From Chlorobiota bacterium (lineage in GTDB: Bacteria > Bacteroidota > Ignavibacteria > Ignavibacteriales > Melioribacteraceae), in assembly GCA_013151565.1 (NCBI GenBank), contig JAADIB010000149.1, positions 1 through 32,509 on the forward strand: a stretch of DNA of 32,509 nucleotides, given 5' to 3'. The position numbers and the translations under genes were made by a program. The notes beneath the pieces were generated by a model. It ran no database searches and was not told the DNA's origin. It saw only the letters and a program-made list of their open reading frames with translations. Below are positions 31,610 through 32,509 of this stretch, piece after piece. Position 1 is the stretch's first letter, and each line of letters starts with the position of its first letter.

Positions 31610-31649
31610 GGTTGTAGGTTCAATCCGCCACGGCGGACTGCCCCCGCTA
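31610..31649 (+). repeat. tRNA-fMet 3'-end fragment C with short GC palindrome
   Basis: GGTTGTAGGTTCAATCC is identical to fragment B over 17 bases. The end CGGCGGACTGCCCCCGCTA is identical to fragment B over 19 bases. The insert between them is the shorter palindrome TCCGCC-AC-GGCGGA. The fragment begins one base after the GIY-YIG stop codon. Confidence 0.85.
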
Positions 31650-31650
31650 C

Positions 31651-31694
31651 AAAAAAAAAGAAAACCTCAGTTTTTGCTGGGGTTTTTCTTTTTT
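31651..31694 (+). terminator. Exact second copy of the tRNA-fMet terminator (copy C)
   Basis: The stem-loop, its A lead and its T run repeat those after the intact tRNA exactly. The identity extends over 59 bases (31071-31129 against 31642-31700), including the acceptor strand, discriminator and the flanking AAATTG. It would terminate GIY-YIG transcription. Confidence 0.85.
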
Positions 31695-31710
31695 AAATTG
31701 TAACTGAAAA

Positions 31711-31726
31711 GTTACTGGTTCAATTC
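31711..31726 (+). repeat. Short T-arm-like remnant E
   Basis: GTTACTGGTTCAATTC matches the intact tRNA segment GTTACAGGTTCAAGTC at 14 of 16 positions. It begins 11 bases after the copied terminator. No acceptor end follows, so it is at most a remnant. Confidence 0.4.
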
Positions 31727-32324
31727 GTTACGGAAGACAGTTTCAGAATTTGCAGTGAGTATTTGTTTGCAAAGAATATCGTTTTATAACATAAATCGCA
31801 AACGTTTTTGCTAAATAGATACGTGCTATGTTAAGATATTATAGTTTGACATTTAATAATCCAAATACTAATTTTGAATACAATTTAACAACGCCAAAGA
31901 CAGCATCTTTGGTTTGACGTCTCGCTTTTGCAGCGATTTAGAGTTAAAATAAAAAGCAATAAATTATATAATTTTGTAAAAATATTTTTCTTGTTATTGG
32001 AAGTGTTATAAACCAGTGAACTGGTTAAAATAATGTTTTTTTTGATTAACCCCCGACTTAAGTCGGGGGTTAATAATAACTTAGCCAGCTAAATAACCGT
32101 TTCAACGGTTTCTTAAAACAATTTATAGAAGAAAATATGGCTCTAAATTTCTACTCTTTTTAGGGACGTATCTTGTCGATCATCTCTTTTTTCTTATTAT
32201 AAATTCTGTAAATCCTTGCCCCGTACGGAAAACACTATATTATCTTTCCCCGATGCTTTTTAGCGGAGCTTTGAGATGAATCCTTTGTAACGCTATGCTG
32301 CTTTTCAGATATTCTAATATCAGT
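31727..32324. other. AT-rich intergenic region with palindromes, no gene seen
   Basis: I find no convincing open frame on either strand. Small hairpins occur at 31894-31912 (CCAAAGA...TCTTTGG) and 31922-31936 (TCGCT...AGCGA). A denser palindrome cluster follows at 32011-32110. The segment from about 32120 to 32320 has a base composition and stop pattern like decayed or non-coding sequence. Confidence 0.6.
32011..32110. repeat. Cluster of four palindromes (REP/BIME-like)
   Basis: Four palindromes lie in 100 bases. They are AACCAGT-GA-ACTGGTT (32011-32026); a perfect 30-bp palindrome at 32045-32074 whose half is ATTAACCCCCGACTT; TTAGC-CA-GCTAA (32081-32092); and AACCGTT-TC-AACGGTT (32095-32110). 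Three share AACC at the left end and GGTT at the right, which suggests one repeat family. No transposase is in the window. Confidence 0.75.
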
Positions 32325-32509
32325 CTAAAAATTATTTCCATTTATTAAACTAATCTCGAAGACAGATTCTCCAGATTCAAATGATCCATTTATAAAATAT
32401 CTGGGATAATGTACCTCTTTTAATTTTTCTTTTAACCAATAGTAATCTTGTCCGTATAAATTGATTCCACTCTCTGTATTATCTTCTAGTTTTTCTCCAA
32501 AAGGCCATT
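32325..32509 (-). CDS. 3' end of an unidentified protein gene (5' end beyond the window)
   Basis: The minus strand is open from the right edge to a TAG at 32327-32325, giving 60 residues that start WPFGEKLEDNTESGINLYG and end FEISLINGNNF. The residue mix (many Tyr, Asn, Glu, Gly) looks like a genuine protein, with a possible helix at DYYWLKEKLKEVHYPRYF. I recognise no family, and its N terminus lies outside the window. It points toward the palindrome cluster, which would be its 3' flank. Confidence 0.55.
   Translation of the reverse strand, partial: WPFGEKLEDNTESGINLYGQDYYWLKEKLKEVHYPRYFINGSFESGESVFEISLINGNNF

Noticed and set aside
31787-31833. Second attC-like imperfect inverted repeat (TAACATA ... 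TATGTTA)
   Set aside because: The arms pair but the right end lacks the GTTRRRY form and the spacing inside is irregular. In AT-rich intergenic DNA this is not strong evidence.
31883-31949. Integron attC-like site
   Set aside because: ATTTAAC and GTTAAAA resemble the outer attC boxes, but the inner boxes do not pair and no integrase or cassette array is present. Two independent small hairpins explain the structure better.
32120-32324. Decayed transposase gene on the minus strand
   Set aside because: Short open stretches occur on the minus strand, but all frames are broken by stops and no transposase motif can be recognised.

Overview
This is an AT-rich bacterial chromosome segment. The protein and promoter style points to the Bacteroidota/Chlorobi group, most likely class Ignavibacteria. 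Three cues support this: a secreted M14 peptidase with a Por-type (T9SS) C-terminal sorting domain built on NYPNPFNPSTKIKYSI, a DUF6588-like outer-membrane protein, and several candidate promoters of the form TTG-N19-20-TANNTTT. The placement is inferred from sequence style and not from any search.

From 1 to about 30.8 kb every protein gene lies on the minus strand. Reading in the direction of transcription (right to left), the genes fall into these blocks. (a) recN (DNA repair), then a DUF6588-like outer-membrane protein and a small lipoprotein. (b) hemW, a glutamate/dicarboxylate-type symporter and proC, then a terminator and a MATE transporter. (c) A T9SS-exported M14 carboxypeptidase. (d) The classical translation/RNA block rimP-nusA-infB-rbfA-truB-ribF-rpsO-pnp, followed by dusB and an RNase E/G. 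(e) A short transaldolase, gcvT and a ComB-like phosphatase. (f) An envelope operon ftsK-lolA-flippase-like-OMP-uppP ending in a cyclophilin lipoprotein cut by the left edge. Many genes in (d) and (f) overlap or abut, which fits co-transcription.

The unusual part is 30.87-32.1 kb on the plus strand. A good promoter drives a tRNA-fMet locus that has been copied repeatedly. First comes a pseudo-tRNA whose D-loop carries a palindrome and whose anticodon has changed from CAT to TAT. The intact initiator tRNA and its terminator follow. Next is a tRNA 3'-end fragment with a GC-rich palindrome in the T-arm and a different, perfect 20-bp-arm terminator. Then comes a small GIY-YIG endonuclease gene, whose stop codon lies one base before another tRNA 3'-end fragment. 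That fragment carries an exact 59-bp copy of the tRNA's acceptor end plus terminator. The layout suggests a minimal GIY-YIG element that targets and re-creates tRNA 3' ends. No integrase or transposase is visible. Downstream is a cluster of AACC...GGTT palindromes (REP/BIME-like) and the 3' end of an unidentified minus-strand gene.

Two other signals stand out. A palindromic repeat is inserted in frame into the sorting-domain linker of the M14 peptidase, flanked by a 6-bp direct repeat. A terminator-like hairpin sits between the candidate rimP promoter and the rimP start codon, so it could attenuate the whole nusA-infB operon.
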